64,000 bases of DNA from Desulfobulbaceae bacterium UBA2273 (GCA_002347095.1 DDWZ01000015.1:62001-126000), one strand, 5' to 3'. Positions 42,312 to 51,209 are shown, counted from the stretch's first letter. Notes: a model not told the origin generated them from the letters alone. Numbers and translations: made by a program.

Positions 42312-42653
42312 TCATTTCTTCTTCGGCATAGGCTTGGTCGTTTTGCACCCACAGCCACAATCACCCTTCGCCTTTACCTTGACGCAGACAGAATCCTTCA
42401 GCTTCTGACCCGGCTTGAATTTCACGACCTTCTTCTCGGCAATCTTTATTTCTTTACCGGTCTGAGGGTTACGTCCGGTACGAGCTGCCCGCTGGGCTAC
42501 AGAAAAAGAGCCAAACCCGATCAAGGAGATATTCTCGTCATTGGCTAGGGCCTTTGCAATAACATCCAACGTACAATTCAGTGTTTTCTCTGCGGCGGCC
42601 TTGGTGAGGTCCGATGCTTCGGCAATCTTGCTGACAAGTTCTGCTTTGTTCAT
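42312..42653 (-). CDS. HU-family DNA-binding protein with Cys-rich tail
   Basis: 113 aa. The first about 90 residues are a standard HU/IHF fold (MNKAELVSKIAEASDLTKAA ... SLIGFGSFSVAQRAARTGRN ... KKVVKFKPGQKLKDSV). The about 20-residue extension contains CGCGC and ends in a KPMPKKK basic stretch. HU proteins bend and compact DNA; the tail could bind metal or a redox ligand. Ribosome-binding site GGAG seven bases upstream. Being island-encoded, it may assist recombination or silencing of the island. Confidence 0.9.
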   Translation of the reverse strand: MNKAELVSKIAEASDLTKAAAEKTLNCTLDVIAKALANDENISLIGFGSFSVAQRAARTGRNPQTGKEIKIAEKKVVKFKPGQKLKDSVCVKVKAKGDCGCGCKTTKPMPKKK

Positions 42654-42995
42654 GCTTATTCTCCGAGAAGTTTATAGGAGGGGGGACGATTAGGCCCCAT
42701 AATGGCAAAAATGCGGCCTCCATGCAAGCAAGAAGATCGCCGCACACAGGGCCTCTTCGGATACAAGTCATTTTGAATACTCGCATACACTATATAAAGC
42801 TCTCGGAACTGCCTCGGAGTCAGATTGCCCAGCGATGACAAGTTGCGAACTCTGCCCTCCGGCCTGACAAATCTTTTCCGAAATTTCTATACAACCCCAC
42901 CATACAGAAATAACTCATTGTTTTATCGTATTTTATTGACATTGCCCCCAGAAAGTTATTTATTACGTTATAGATAACGATCCAAGGAATCAAAT
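42654..42995. promoter_or_regulatory. 342-bp divergent promoter region with a palindrome
   Basis: This gap lies between the HU-like gene (minus) and the gene at 42996 (plus). On the + strand TTGACA (42936-42941) with an AT-rich segment 16-17 bases later (about 42958-42964) could be a promoter. A palindrome CGTTAT-AG-ATAACG (42966-42979) follows, 16 bp before the start codon, placed like a repressor operator. Confidence 0.45.
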
Positions 42996-43409
42996 ATGAC
43001 AAAACTCCAAGAAATCACAGCTGCCACCGAACAAGATGTCAGCGATGTACAACTCAAGGCCTTGGGCCTTGAACCAATCACGGCTTGGAAAAGAAGTGGA
43101 ACTCCGACAGGAAAACAAAAAAACGCAGTACGCCAAAAGCGATTCCGGCAAGAGGCCGCCAAAAAAGGGTTGGTACCTTGCAGTCTTGGCTTGGTACCGC
43201 AAGCCGAAGTTGAACAGCTTAAGGCCATCGCCAAACAGTTACGTGAACAGAATATCCCGTTAAAGGAAGCTGTGGCCGCAATAGTCCCGCCTAAGATCGT
43301 CAGCGTGGCAAAAAAGCTTTCAGCCGACCAGATACGCGTACTCATAACATTGGCAACAGGAGCATGGAGAGCCAAACTGATCCGTTTTCTAGCTGGTTGT
43401 TCATTATAG
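42996..43409 (+). CDS. Hypothetical basic protein, possible regulator
   Basis: 137 aa with ribosome-binding site AAGGAATCAAAT before the ATG. It is rich in Lys, Arg and Gln, and contains RQKRFRQEAAKKGLVP and a helical C-terminal half. The RQKRFR pattern resembles small DNA-binding proteins found in some phages and islands, but I cannot name a family. It precedes the excisionase-like and integrase genes, so a role in island control is possible. Confidence 0.5.
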   Translation: MTKLQEITAATEQDVSDVQLKALGLEPITAWKRSGTPTGKQKNAVRQKRFRQEAAKKGLVPCSLGLVPQAEVEQLKAIAKQLREQNIPLKEAVAAIVPPKIVSVAKKLSADQIRVLITLATGAWRAKLIRFLAGCSL

Positions 43410-43716
43410 AAGGTAATCTTTCCCCATCCGATGATTTGGGGTGCCGTATGATGTGAATAGGCTTTCTTGCTTTCGCAAGTCCCCTCATAAAAAAGATCAT
43501 CGACACGCCCCATCTTCTTCCTCACCCTGCTAAAAATCACTTTTTTCAAAAAAAAATACAGCTTCATATCACATTGTTAGCTCATAAATTTCTGTAGCAT
43601 ATATCAACTATAGAAACGCAACTATTTATTTTTATTGATAAAAATTAGAATTGGATGCACGATACAGGTGGAGATGGAAACTCGCGAGGTATCCCATAAA
43701 AGAAAAAGGATACACC
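43410..43716. other. 307-bp AT-rich gap upstream of the excisionase-like gene
   Basis: No gene is supported. A short hairpin CCCCA...TGGGG (about 43425-43443) follows the upstream gene. The right part is strongly AT-rich (about 43520-43650) and probably holds the excisionase/integrase promoter and arm-type binding sites. Confidence 0.4.
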
Positions 43717-44043
43717 ATGAATCATCTTGAGGAACTGCTTGGCAAAACTATCAGCGTAAAAGACTTAGCGGACTTTTTGGAGATTGACATCAAGACCGTC
43801 CGAAAGTATTACCTCCAATTAGGAGGTGTGCGCCTGGGCCGATCTTATCGCTTCTTTGAAAAGGAGGTGCACAATGCCATACAAGCGTGGCACAAAATGG
43901 CTCGGACAGGTGTTAGTGAAGAACGGGAAGTTCAGAAGAAGGACCTTCCCGACAAAAAAGGCAGCAATCGAATGGGAAGTGGAAGAACGGAAAAGGGTGG
44001 AAGACCCGATTCAAACCGAGACCCCTTCGGTCTGCTTGATTGA
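43717..44043 (+). CDS. Excisionase-like helix-turn-helix protein
   Basis: 108 aa. The first about 60 residues (TISVKDLADFLEIDIKTVRK and LGRSYRFFEKEV) form a MerR/excisionase-type helix-turn-helix. A GAAAAAGGATACACC leader gives a good ribosome-binding site. The last about 57 residues are read in a second frame over the start of the integrase gene (170-bp overlap) and look non-specific. The protein probably controls excision of the island. Confidence 0.7.
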   Translation: MNHLEELLGKTISVKDLADFLEIDIKTVRKYYLQLGGVRLGRSYRFFEKEVHNAIQAWHKMARTGVSEEREVQKKDLPDKKGSNRMGSGRTEKGGRPDSNRDPFGLLD

Positions 44044-44938
44044 TTGGGCGACCCAATATCTTGCTTTTGCCCAATCAAAGTTCGTTCGCAAGACATGTGA
44101 CGAAAAACATTACGTCCTGAAACGCTTCCTAAAGCATCAGGACGGCATGCTCAGCGTGGACGAGCTGACCCCTGGCAAGGTGCTTAACTACCTTCAGGGA
44201 CAGGCAATGGCAAGATCAGGGCACGCAGCGAACAATGAGAGGAAGAATCTCGTTGCAGCGTGGAATTGGGGAATCAAGTATATGGAACTCCCCTCTCCCA
44301 ATCCCTGCCTGGTTGACCGTTTCCCGGAACAGCGTCATGATCGCTACGTCCCCCCGGAAGAAGACTTCTGGAAGGTATACAACGTGGCTGACAATGAACG
44401 GGACCGGATAATGCTTTTGGCCTACCTCCACCTTGGAGCCCGACGTTCGGAATTGTTTGGACTACGGTGGCAGGATGTGGATTTTGAGGAGGCCAGGGCC
44501 AGGCTATACACCAGGAAACGGCGGGATGGTACGCTGGAATACGACTGGTTGCCCATGACGAAAGAACTCCACGAGGCTCTACTGCGATTGTCTCAACAGC
44601 AGCAAGGCGAGTGGGTTTTTCCGGAACCGGAAACAGGATTGCCGTATCTGTACCGACAGCATTTTATGCGGCGACTCTGCCAACGGGCCGGAGTCAAACC
44701 TTTCGGATTTCATGCGATCAGGCATCTGACGGCAAGCATACTGGCAAAATCGAATGTACCGATGATCGATATCAAGGAAATCCTGCGTCACCGCAACCTT
44801 GCTACCACCGAACGGTACATCAAGAGGCTGTCCTCTTTGCGACCCGCGATGCAGGTGCTTTCCAGTGGATACAACTACCACCTGGAACCACCAAACCAAC
44901 CACCAACGAAAAAAAAGGAGTTACGCCAAATGACGTAA
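43874..44938 (+). CDS. Tyrosine integrase of the island
   Basis: 354 aa. The ATG at 43874 has a near-perfect AAGGAGGTGCACA ribosome-binding site; longer frames are rejected. An N-terminal Arm/SAM-like part (YKRGTKWLGQVLVKNGKFRR) is followed by the catalytic domain with Arg in LGARRSELFGLRW, FHAIRHLTAS (HxxR complete), LRHRNLATTERY with the nucleophile Tyr. The gene ends 17 bp before the tRNA repeat, its stop inside a hairpin, the classic place of a tRNA-targeting integrase. Confidence 0.94.
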   Translation: MPYKRGTKWLGQVLVKNGKFRRRTFPTKKAAIEWEVEERKRVEDPIQTETPSVCLIDWATQYLAFAQSKFVRKTCDEKHYVLKRFLKHQDGMLSVDELTPGKVLNYLQGQAMARSGHAANNERKNLVAAWNWGIKYMELPSPNPCLVDRFPEQRHDRYVPPEEDFWKVYNVADNERDRIMLLAYLHLGARRSELFGLRWQDVDFEEARARLYTRKRRDGTLEYDWLPMTKELHEALLRLSQQQQGEWVFPEPETGLPYLYRQHFMRRLCQRAGVKPFGFHAIRHLTASILAKSNVPMIDIKEILRHRNLATTERYIKRLSSLRPAMQVLSSGYNYHLEPPNQPPTKKKELRQMT

Positions 44939-44944
44939 CTCCTT
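44915..44944 (+). terminator. Terminator overlapping the integrase stop codon
   Basis: An 11-bp stem (44915-44925 with 44934-44944) encloses the TGA of the integrase. It resembles the deacetylase terminator at the left end (shared AAAGGAGTT and AACTCCTT), so the similarity between the two island ends extends beyond the tRNA. Confidence 0.8.
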
Positions 44945-44954
44945 GATTTCTCAC

Positions 44955-45030
44955 TGGTGACCCCTACGGGACTCGAACCCGTGTTACCGGCGTGAGAGGC
45001 CAGCGTCCTAGACCGCTAGACGAAGGGGCC
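44955..45030 (-). tRNA. tRNA-Glu (anticodon CUC)
   Basis: 76 nt on the minus strand starting GGCCCCTTCGTCTAGCGG. Anticodon loop CTCTCAC gives CUC (Glu, codon GAG), the T arm contains GGTTCGAGTCC, and the 3' CCA is encoded. The 3' 44 bases are duplicated at the left island end, so integration restored a complete tRNA. Confidence 0.93.
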
Positions 45031-45131
45031 ATGCTGTGCGCCATTATCTAAATGATGGGAGGGGATTTGTCAATCTTTTATTCCTCTCCCCCGCTCTTCC
45101 GAAAGGGGGAAAAACTCGCAACCATCCTGTT

Positions 45132-45704
45132 TCAATCCATAAATTTTCTGCCCGCCTCTTCCGCCCGGGTCAGGGTGGCCGCATCCTGTGCCATGTCCCC
45201 ACGGCCATCCATGCCCTTGACCAGAAACTCCCCGCCATAACCCATGCCCATGGCGTCGAATCCATATTTGGCCGTAAGAATCGCGCCCTCGAAAACCCTT
45301 TCCCCGTGGGTGGCGGACACCGCCACCAGAAAACCCTTGCGGGTTGGGTCCTTGCGCCACTCTCCCTTTTCGCTTAGCAGACGCTTTCTGCTCCACAGGG
45401 CCTGGCAGCGATCGACAAATCCCTTGGCCTGGGCGGTGATTCCGTAAAAATAGATGGGGGAGGCAAGGATCAGCCGTTGGGAGGCGAGAATCTTTGGATA
45501 CAGCTCCTGCATGTCGTCTTCCAGCACGCATTGTCCGGTCTTGTCGCAGCCGCCGCAACCGATACACGGTTGAATACGCAGCGCACACAGGCGGACCACT
45601 TCGATCTCGCCCCCTGCCGCCTCAACCCCTTTAAGAACAGCGCCAAGCAGGGTTTCGGTATTGCCATTTTTCCGCGGACTCCCGATCACAGCCAAAACCT
45701 TCAT
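45132..45704 (-). CDS. NADPH-dependent FMN reductase/iron-sulfur flavoprotein-like
   Basis: 190 aa from the Met at 45704 (GGGAG upstream; the frame extends into malQ). Flavodoxin-like FMN-binding start MKVLAVIGSPRKNGNTETLL, then CIGCGGCDKTGQC, the compact cysteine motif of iron-sulfur flavoproteins, and SPIYFYGITAQAKGF. It should bind FMN and perhaps a 4Fe-4S cluster and transfer electrons. It follows malQ almost directly, but a functional link is not evident. Confidence 0.85.
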   Translation of the reverse strand: MKVLAVIGSPRKNGNTETLLGAVLKGVEAAGGEIEVVRLCALRIQPCIGCGGCDKTGQCVLEDDMQELYPKILASQRLILASPIYFYGITAQAKGFVDRCQALWSRKRLLSEKGEWRKDPTRKGFLVAVSATHGERVFEGAILTAKYGFDAMGMGYGGEFLVKGMDGRGDMAQDAATLTRAEEAGRKFMD

Positions 45705-45705
45705 C

Positions 45706-47253
45706 TCATTGCTCCCTCTGGCAAGATTCAACAGGATGGGCAGGCAGCCGGTTATAAAATACAACCTCATCCCGCAGCGCTCTTGCCGTTTCATCATTCA
45801 AAAATCTGGCGGCACACCGCCAGCGCCAGTTGCCCTCGGAGGTGCCGGGCATGTTCATCCGGCAATCGCTGCCAAAACCGAGAACATCCTGAAGAGGCAC
45901 GATGACCAGCTCGGCAACCGAACCATAGGCCAGGCGGATAAAATCCCAGTGGATGGGGCTGCCCGCCTGGCTGTGGGTATAGCGCAAGGCCTTGGCCTTG
46001 CTGGCTTGCATTACCGTATCGCTGAAGTACCAGCCCAGGGTTGTATCGTTGTCGTGGGTGCCGGTATAGACCACGCAGTTTACCGTGGTGTAGTTATGGG
46101 GCAGATAGGCGTTGTGCTCGTCGGAATCAAAGGCAAACTGCAACACCTTCATCCCTGGAAAACCCAAGGTGTCGCGGAGCAGCTCCACCTCCGGGGTGAT
46201 AACCCCGAGATCCTCGGCGATGATCGGCAACGCGCCGAGATGGCGTTTCATCTCGGAAAAAAATGCCAGGCCAGGCCCGGTGACCCATTCCCCATTAACC
46301 GCGGTCTCCTCCGAAGCCGGGATCTGCCAGTATGCCTCAAAGCCGCGGAAATGATCGATGCGGACCACATCCACCGTCCGGCAGATGTGTCGAAACCGCT
46401 GTCCCCACCAGGCAAGCAAGGCCTGGTTCATCTTCCCCTTGTCATCCCACCACTTGAAAAGAGGGTTTCCCCAGCGCTGCCCGGTCTCGCTGAAATAATC
46501 CGGAGGCACGCCCGCCACGTGGGTCGGGCGCCCGGTTTCGCGATCCAGGAGAAAGCAATCCTGATGCGCCCAGACATCGGCGCTGTCCAAAGCCACATAG
46601 ATGGGGATATCGCCGATGATCCGGATGCCGTGGCAGTGGGCGTAATCCCACAAGATCTGCCATTGGGAAAAAAAGCAGAACTGCACAAACTGATGAAAAA
46701 AGATCCGCTCGGCCAGGGTTTCCCGCCACCGGGCAATGGCTTCCGGCTTGCGAAAAGCAATATCCGGCGACCAGAGGAACCAGGGACGCAACTGAAACTC
46801 TTCCCGCAGGGCCATAAACAGGGCATAGTCCTCAAGCCAGGCGGTTGTGCGGCGAAACTCCGCGAAAGCGGCCGAATCCCCGGTCAGACGAAATTCCAGA
46901 AAAGCGTGCTCCAGGATTTTCTCGTTAAAGGCGCGAACAGCATCAAAATCGACCAGATATTCGGAAAATTCGCTGGGGATTTCCACCTGCTCACGCCGGA
47001 GAAGACCTGCCCCCACAAGCTGTGCGGGATCGATGAGCAGCGGATTGCCGGCAAAGGCCGAGAGGCTCATGTAGGGCGAATTGCCGGAACTGGAACTCAC
47101 CGGGCCGGAGGGCAATATCTGCCAATGGACCTGCCCGGCGGCCTTCAGGTAATCGATGAATTCGTAGGCGGATTTGCCAAGGGTGCCGATCCCGAAAGGC
47201 CCCGGCAGGGAGGTAAGATGCAAAAGGACGCCGCTGCTTCGCTGGTTGTGCAT
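45706..47253 (-). CDS. malQ: 4-alpha-glucanotransferase (GH77)
   Basis: 515 aa, normal length for short-form MalQ. It has SSGVLLHLTSLPGPFGIGTL at the start, the nucleophile Asp in VVRIDHFRGF, the acid/base Glu in AEDLGVI, and GTHDNDT. The enzyme moves maltodextrin chains during glycogen or starch use. Its stop is two bases before the start of the flavoprotein gene. Confidence 0.95.
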   Translation of the reverse strand: MHNQRSSGVLLHLTSLPGPFGIGTLGKSAYEFIDYLKAAGQVHWQILPSGPVSSSSGNSPYMSLSAFAGNPLLIDPAQLVGAGLLRREQVEIPSEFSEYLVDFDAVRAFNEKILEHAFLEFRLTGDSAAFAEFRRTTAWLEDYALFMALREEFQLRPWFLWSPDIAFRKPEAIARWRETLAERIFFHQFVQFCFFSQWQILWDYAHCHGIRIIGDIPIYVALDSADVWAHQDCFLLDRETGRPTHVAGVPPDYFSETGQRWGNPLFKWWDDKGKMNQALLAWWGQRFRHICRTVDVVRIDHFRGFEAYWQIPASEETAVNGEWVTGPGLAFFSEMKRHLGALPIIAEDLGVITPEVELLRDTLGFPGMKVLQFAFDSDEHNAYLPHNYTTVNCVVYTGTHDNDTTLGWYFSDTVMQASKAKALRYTHSQAGSPIHWDFIRLAYGSVAELVIVPLQDVLGFGSDCRMNMPGTSEGNWRWRCAARFLNDETARALRDEVVFYNRLPAHPVESCQREQ

Positions 47254-47569
47254 GGTTTTGTCGCCCTCTCTTTTTTCATGTCTGTCATGGCCGCGCGGCG
47301 CAACGACAAACGGGGATGCCTGTCTGTATCATACAGAATGGTCGGCCCGCCTCCAATTAAAAAACTTTCGAACGCTCACCCCATCTCATATACTGTAGAT
47401 ATTTTCAATATCCTCAAGCAGTTGCCGACCCACCAGGCACCGGGTATTATAAGGACAAGCTCTCAGGCAGCCTGTTCCGGGCCTTGGAACAACCTGTTTC
47501 AAGGCGTCTGCCGGAGAAGGCAGAAAACGGCTGGTTGCATTAAGAGCCAACGAAAAAGGAGCCCATGGC
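47254..47569. promoter_or_regulatory. 316-bp divergent intergenic region
   Basis: This gap holds the promoters of malQ (minus) and the Na/Pi transporter gene (plus). A small palindrome CTGTATCATACAG (about 47325-47337) is the only structure I notice. No gene is supported. Confidence 0.35.
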
Positions 47570-49219
47570 ATGACCCTCTCCATCCTTGGCAATTGTATCG
47601 GGGGCATCGGCCTCTTCCTGCTCGGCATGCAGCTCATGACCGACGGCCTCAAGATTGCCGCGGGCAAGACCCTGCGCACCATTCTGGAGCGTTCCACCGC
47701 CACTCCGTTCAGGGGGATCCTTTCCGGCGTCTTCATCACCTCCCTGGTGCAATCCTCCAGCGCGGTGACCGTGGCCACCATCGGTTTTGTCAACGCCGGC
47801 CTCATGGACCTCCTGCAAGCCGTCACCGTTATATATGGAAGCAATATCGGCACCACCATGACCGGCTGGCTGGTGAGCCTAGTCGGCTTCAAATTCGACA
47901 TCAAAATCTTTGCCCTGCCCCTCATCGGGCTAGGCATGTTCCTGCGCCTCACCAAGGGCAACGGCCGCTCCGGCGCCCTCGGCGAGACGTTTGCCGGTTT
48001 CGGCGTTTTTTTTCTAGGGATCGATCTGCTCCGGGCGACCTTTGCCGAAACAGGGATCAACCTGCCGCTCACTCTCTTGGACGGCGGGGTGGGAAGTTAT
48101 TTCACCTTCCTGGTCATCGGCGTTCTGCTGACCGTGGCGATGCAATCATCCAGTGCGGCCATTGCCATAACCCTCACCGCCACCGCCGGAGGCGTTATCC
48201 CTTTTGACAGCGGAGCCTCCCTGGTCATCGGGGCTAATATCGGTTCCACCTCGACCGCCGCCCTGGCCGCGCTGGGCGCCACCCCCAACGCCAAACGGGT
48301 TGCCACGGCCCACGTCATTTTCAATCTGGTAACCGGCGCGGTGGCCCTCCTGCTGCTCCCTTTTCTCCTTCACGCCCTGACCGTTTTCCCGCAGATCCTG
48401 CATGCGCAAACCAACGCAACGATGCTGCTCGCCCTGTTCCATACCGTCTTCAACATCCTGGGAGTCGGCCTGATGTTGCCATTCACGCAATTCATGGTAA
48501 CCCGCCTCACGGGCTGGTTCCGTTCCCATGAAGAGGACGAGGCTCAGCCCCTGTTTCTGGATACAAATATCGCCGCCACTCCGTTGCTGGCCTTCCATGC
48601 CCTTGCCAAGGAAATTGAACGGATCGGCAACATTGCCCGCCGCATGGCCAAGGGCGCCATAAGCAGCGAGGCAGGGCCAAGCCTCCAGCTCGATACCGAC
48701 CGCCGCACTTTGCTCAAGCTGGAGATCGAGGTGGGCAACTTCATCAATCTGATCCGGAGGGGCAACCTGCCGGAAGAGCTTGACCATGTGCTGCCCAATG
48801 CCCTGCGCGTCACCAGCTACTACCGCGAGGTTGCGGATGTGTCCCTGCGGATCGCCCAGATGCAGCAGCAGAGCCGCCTGCTGGCGAATACCGCCCTGGC
48901 CCAGGAAATAGGCTTGTACAAACAGCATGTGGTGAAACTGCTGGATTTGACCGATGTGGCAAGGGAAGAGTATGCGCCGGAGGAATGCGCCGCCCTGTTC
49001 AAGGAAACCGAGGAGATGTACCGGCATCTCAAATCAAGCCTGCTCAAGGCTGGAACCAAGAACCTGCTGCCGGTGGGGCTGATGGTCTCGCTCATCGACC
49101 TGATGAGCGATGTCCGGCGCATTGCCGACCAGATTGAAAAGGGCGCCCGCTACCTGACCACCCTGACCACGGCCATGCCGACGGAGGACAAGGCAATTCC
49201 CGCGCAGGCTGCGGCATGA
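47570..49219 (+). CDS. Na+/phosphate cotransporter (NptA type) with PhoU-like domain
   Basis: 549 aa. The ATG at 47570 follows AAGGAG. Two inverted Na/Pi cotransporter repeats each contain QSSSA (VQSSSAVTVAT and MQSSSAAIAIT), with GSNIGTT and GANIGST turns. The C-terminal about 190 residues are a helical PhoU-like regulatory domain. It imports phosphate with sodium at the inner membrane. It ends 10 bp from the convergent nadD. Confidence 0.93.
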   Translation: MTLSILGNCIGGIGLFLLGMQLMTDGLKIAAGKTLRTILERSTATPFRGILSGVFITSLVQSSSAVTVATIGFVNAGLMDLLQAVTVIYGSNIGTTMTGWLVSLVGFKFDIKIFALPLIGLGMFLRLTKGNGRSGALGETFAGFGVFFLGIDLLRATFAETGINLPLTLLDGGVGSYFTFLVIGVLLTVAMQSSSAAIAITLTATAGGVIPFDSGASLVIGANIGSTSTAALAALGATPNAKRVATAHVIFNLVTGAVALLLLPFLLHALTVFPQILHAQTNATMLLALFHTVFNILGVGLMLPFTQFMVTRLTGWFRSHEEDEAQPLFLDTNIAATPLLAFHALAKEIERIGNIARRMAKGAISSEAGPSLQLDTDRRTLLKLEIEVGNFINLIRRGNLPEELDHVLPNALRVTSYYREVADVSLRIAQMQQQSRLLANTALAQEIGLYKQHVVKLLDLTDVAREEYAPEECAALFKETEEMYRHLKSSLLKAGTKNLLPVGLMVSLIDLMSDVRRIADQIEKGARYLTTLTTAMPTEDKAIPAQAAA

Positions 49220-49229
49220 AGAAACTGCC

Positions 49230-49898
49230 TCACCGATAGAGACCCTGGGAGCCAATGTAGTCCGCCACTGATGCGGGAACAAGAGCCCGGACAGATCTGC
49301 CCTGCCGGATTGCCTCCCGGATCTCGGTGGAAGAAACCTTCACCGGCGCCATGGCCACCGGATAAATGGCGCCCCTTCCGGGCTCTCCCTGCCAGCACCC
49401 TTGATTTTCCGCAAAAGTATAGCCGGGGAAATGTGTTGCCACGGTCTGTCCGCACGACTGTTGGCAATGATCAGGCCTGCCAATCACCACGAAGGAGGCG
49501 TAATCCAGCAGCTCCCGGTGGGCCTTCCAGGTATGGATCTCGACAAAGGCATCCATGCCGGTGATGAAAAACAACTCGATCCCAGACCCCAGCCAAAGAC
49601 GCAAGGCCTTCAGGGTATCGATGCTGAAAGAAGGCCCCACACGTTGAGCCTCCAGCCTGGAGACAAAAAAACCGGCTTCCCCGGCAAGGGCCAGCTCCAA
49701 CATCGCAGCCCGGTGCGCAAAGGCGGAGATGGTGTAAGTCGGTTTGTGCGGCGGCAAAAAGGCGGGAACAAAAAGGATGCTCGAAAGATCCAGCGCCTTG
49801 CGGACAGCCTCGGCAACGGCGAGATGGCCATTGTGCACCGGGTCAAAGGTGCCGCCCAGGATGCCGACCCGCCGGCCGAGGTTATGGGGAAGTTCCAC
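49230..49898 (-). CDS. nadD: Nicotinate-nucleotide adenylyltransferase
   Basis: 222 aa. Nucleotidyltransferase signature GGTFDPVHNGHL near the start, LPPHKP loop, and VSSTEIR near the C-terminus. It makes deamido-NAD from nicotinate mononucleotide. It is the last gene of the obg-proB-proA-nadD run (22 bp after proA). The GCWQGEPGRG stretch before the C-terminal motif is longer than usual. Confidence 0.95.
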   Translation of the reverse strand: MELPHNLGRRVGILGGTFDPVHNGHLAVAEAVRKALDLSSILFVPAFLPPHKPTYTISAFAHRAAMLELALAGEAGFFVSRLEAQRVGPSFSIDTLKALRLWLGSGIELFFITGMDAFVEIHTWKAHRELLDYASFVVIGRPDHCQQSCGQTVATHFPGYTFAENQGCWQGEPGRGAIYPVAMAPVKVSSTEIREAIRQGRSVRALVPASVADYIGSQGLYR

Positions 49899-49920
49899 CC
49901 TGCTCTCTCCGGAGTCCTGC

Positions 49921-51177
49921 TTAAGCGCGGACCTGCCCTTCGCCGTAAACGATGAACTTTCTGGTGGTCAGCTCTTTCAGACCCATGGGGCCGTAAGCGT
50001 GCAGCTTGGTAGTGCTGATGCCGATCTCTGCGCCCAGGCCGAACTGGCCGCCGTCGGTGAACCGGGTGGAGGCGTTGATCATCACCGCCGAGGCATCCAC
50101 CTCGCGGAGGAAGCGCTGGCCGTTGGCGTAGCTGTTGGTGACGATCACCTCGGTATGCTGGGAGCCGTACTGAACAATATGGTCCATGGCCGCGTCCAGA
50201 TCATCAACCACCCGCACCGCCAGGATCAGGTCGAGAAACTCCATGCCGTAATCCGTGGGCAGGGCCGCGGTGATCTCGGGCAGAATCGCCTTGGCCCGCG
50301 GGCAGCCCCGCAATTCGACCCCAGCCTTCTGCAATGCGCCCCAGACCTTGGGCAAAAAGGCGACGGCGATATCCTTATGGACCAACAAGGCCTCCAGGGC
50401 GTTGCACACCCCGGGCCGCTGCACCTTGCCGTTCATGACAATGTTCACCGCCATGTCCAGATCCGCGCTGGCATCGACAAAAACATGGCAGACGCCCTTG
50501 TAATGCTTGAGCACCGGAATGCGGGAGTTCTCCGCCACAAAACGGATCAAGCTCTCGCCGCCGCGCGGGATGATCAGGTCGATCTGTTCATCAAGAGTGA
50601 GCATGGCCGTAACCGCCTCGCGGTCGGTGACCGGAATCACCTGCACGGCCGCAGCCTCGATCTTCTCCGCGGCCAGAGCCTCCTGCAGCACCTTGGCCAG
50701 GGCCAGATTGGAATGGATGGCCTCGGAGCCGCCCCGCAAGAGGATGGCGTTGCCCGCCTTGAGGCAAAGCGCTGCCGCATCCACGGTCACATTGGGCCGC
50801 GACTCGTAGATCATGCCGATAACCCCCAACGGGATGCGCATCCGGCCCACAGTAATGCCGGAGGGCTGTTTGGCCATCTCGCTCACCTCGCCCACCGGAT
50901 CGGGCAGGGACGCAACCTCGCGCAAGCCTCCGACCATGCTGTCGATCACCTTGTCGGTGAGCGCCAGCCGGTCGAGCATGGCCGCGGACAGCCCCTTGGC
51001 GCGGCCCGCGACCAGATCCTTTTCATTCTCCTGCTGGATATAGGTTTTCTGGGCAAGAAGCGCCTCGGCCATCTTCAGCAGGGCGTTGTTCTTGGCGGTG
51101 GTGGAAAGGTTGGCCATGTTGCGGGACGCCTTTTTGGCCGCCACTGCCATCTGCCTGATAGTTTCCTGGATGGACAT
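49921..51177 (-). CDS. proA: Gamma-glutamyl phosphate reductase
   Basis: 418 aa, normal length. Aldehyde-dehydrogenase fold with catalytic Cys in RPGVCNALE, and the family motifs YESRPNVTVDAAALCLKAGN and TRFTDGGQFGLGAEIGISTT. It carries out the second step of proline synthesis. It lies downstream of proB, separated by a repeat element. Confidence 0.96.
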   Translation of the reverse strand: MSIQETIRQMAVAAKKASRNMANLSTTAKNNALLKMAEALLAQKTYIQQENEKDLVAGRAKGLSAAMLDRLALTDKVIDSMVGGLREVASLPDPVGEVSEMAKQPSGITVGRMRIPLGVIGMIYESRPNVTVDAAALCLKAGNAILLRGGSEAIHSNLALAKVLQEALAAEKIEAAAVQVIPVTDREAVTAMLTLDEQIDLIIPRGGESLIRFVAENSRIPVLKHYKGVCHVFVDASADLDMAVNIVMNGKVQRPGVCNALEALLVHKDIAVAFLPKVWGALQKAGVELRGCPRAKAILPEITAALPTDYGMEFLDLILAVRVVDDLDAAMDHIVQYGSQHTEVIVTNSYANGQRFLREVDASAVMINASTRFTDGGQFGLGAEIGISTTKLHAYGPMGLKELTTRKFIVYGEGQVRA

Positions 51178-51209
51178 ATCTTTTGCTCCTTTAGAAGCTA
51201 ATAACTATA

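Larger units (their letters stand above)
10722..44998. mobile_element. 34.2-kb integrative genomic island in tRNA-Glu
   Basis: A 44-bp exact direct repeat (10722-10765 and 44955-44998) equals the 3' part of tRNA-Glu, from the anticodon loop to the encoded CCA. The tRNA is intact only at the right end, where a tyrosine integrase and an excisionase-like gene lie beside it. This is the standard arrangement of a tRNA-targeted integrative element. Base composition inside is visibly more AT-rich and uneven than on either side, and all full or decayed insertion sequences lie inside. Confidence 0.92.

Noticed and set aside
42968..43567. 199-codon minus-strand frame opposite the small basic protein
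   Set aside because: No ribosome-binding site, low-complexity composition; the + strand gene has a good start signal.
45661..48207. Long + strand open frame over malQ
   Set aside because: Shadow of malQ and of the Na/Pi transporter gene; no family features and biased composition.
49744..51201. 485-codon + strand frame over nadD and proA
   Set aside because: Shadow of proA, which is full length and conserved.
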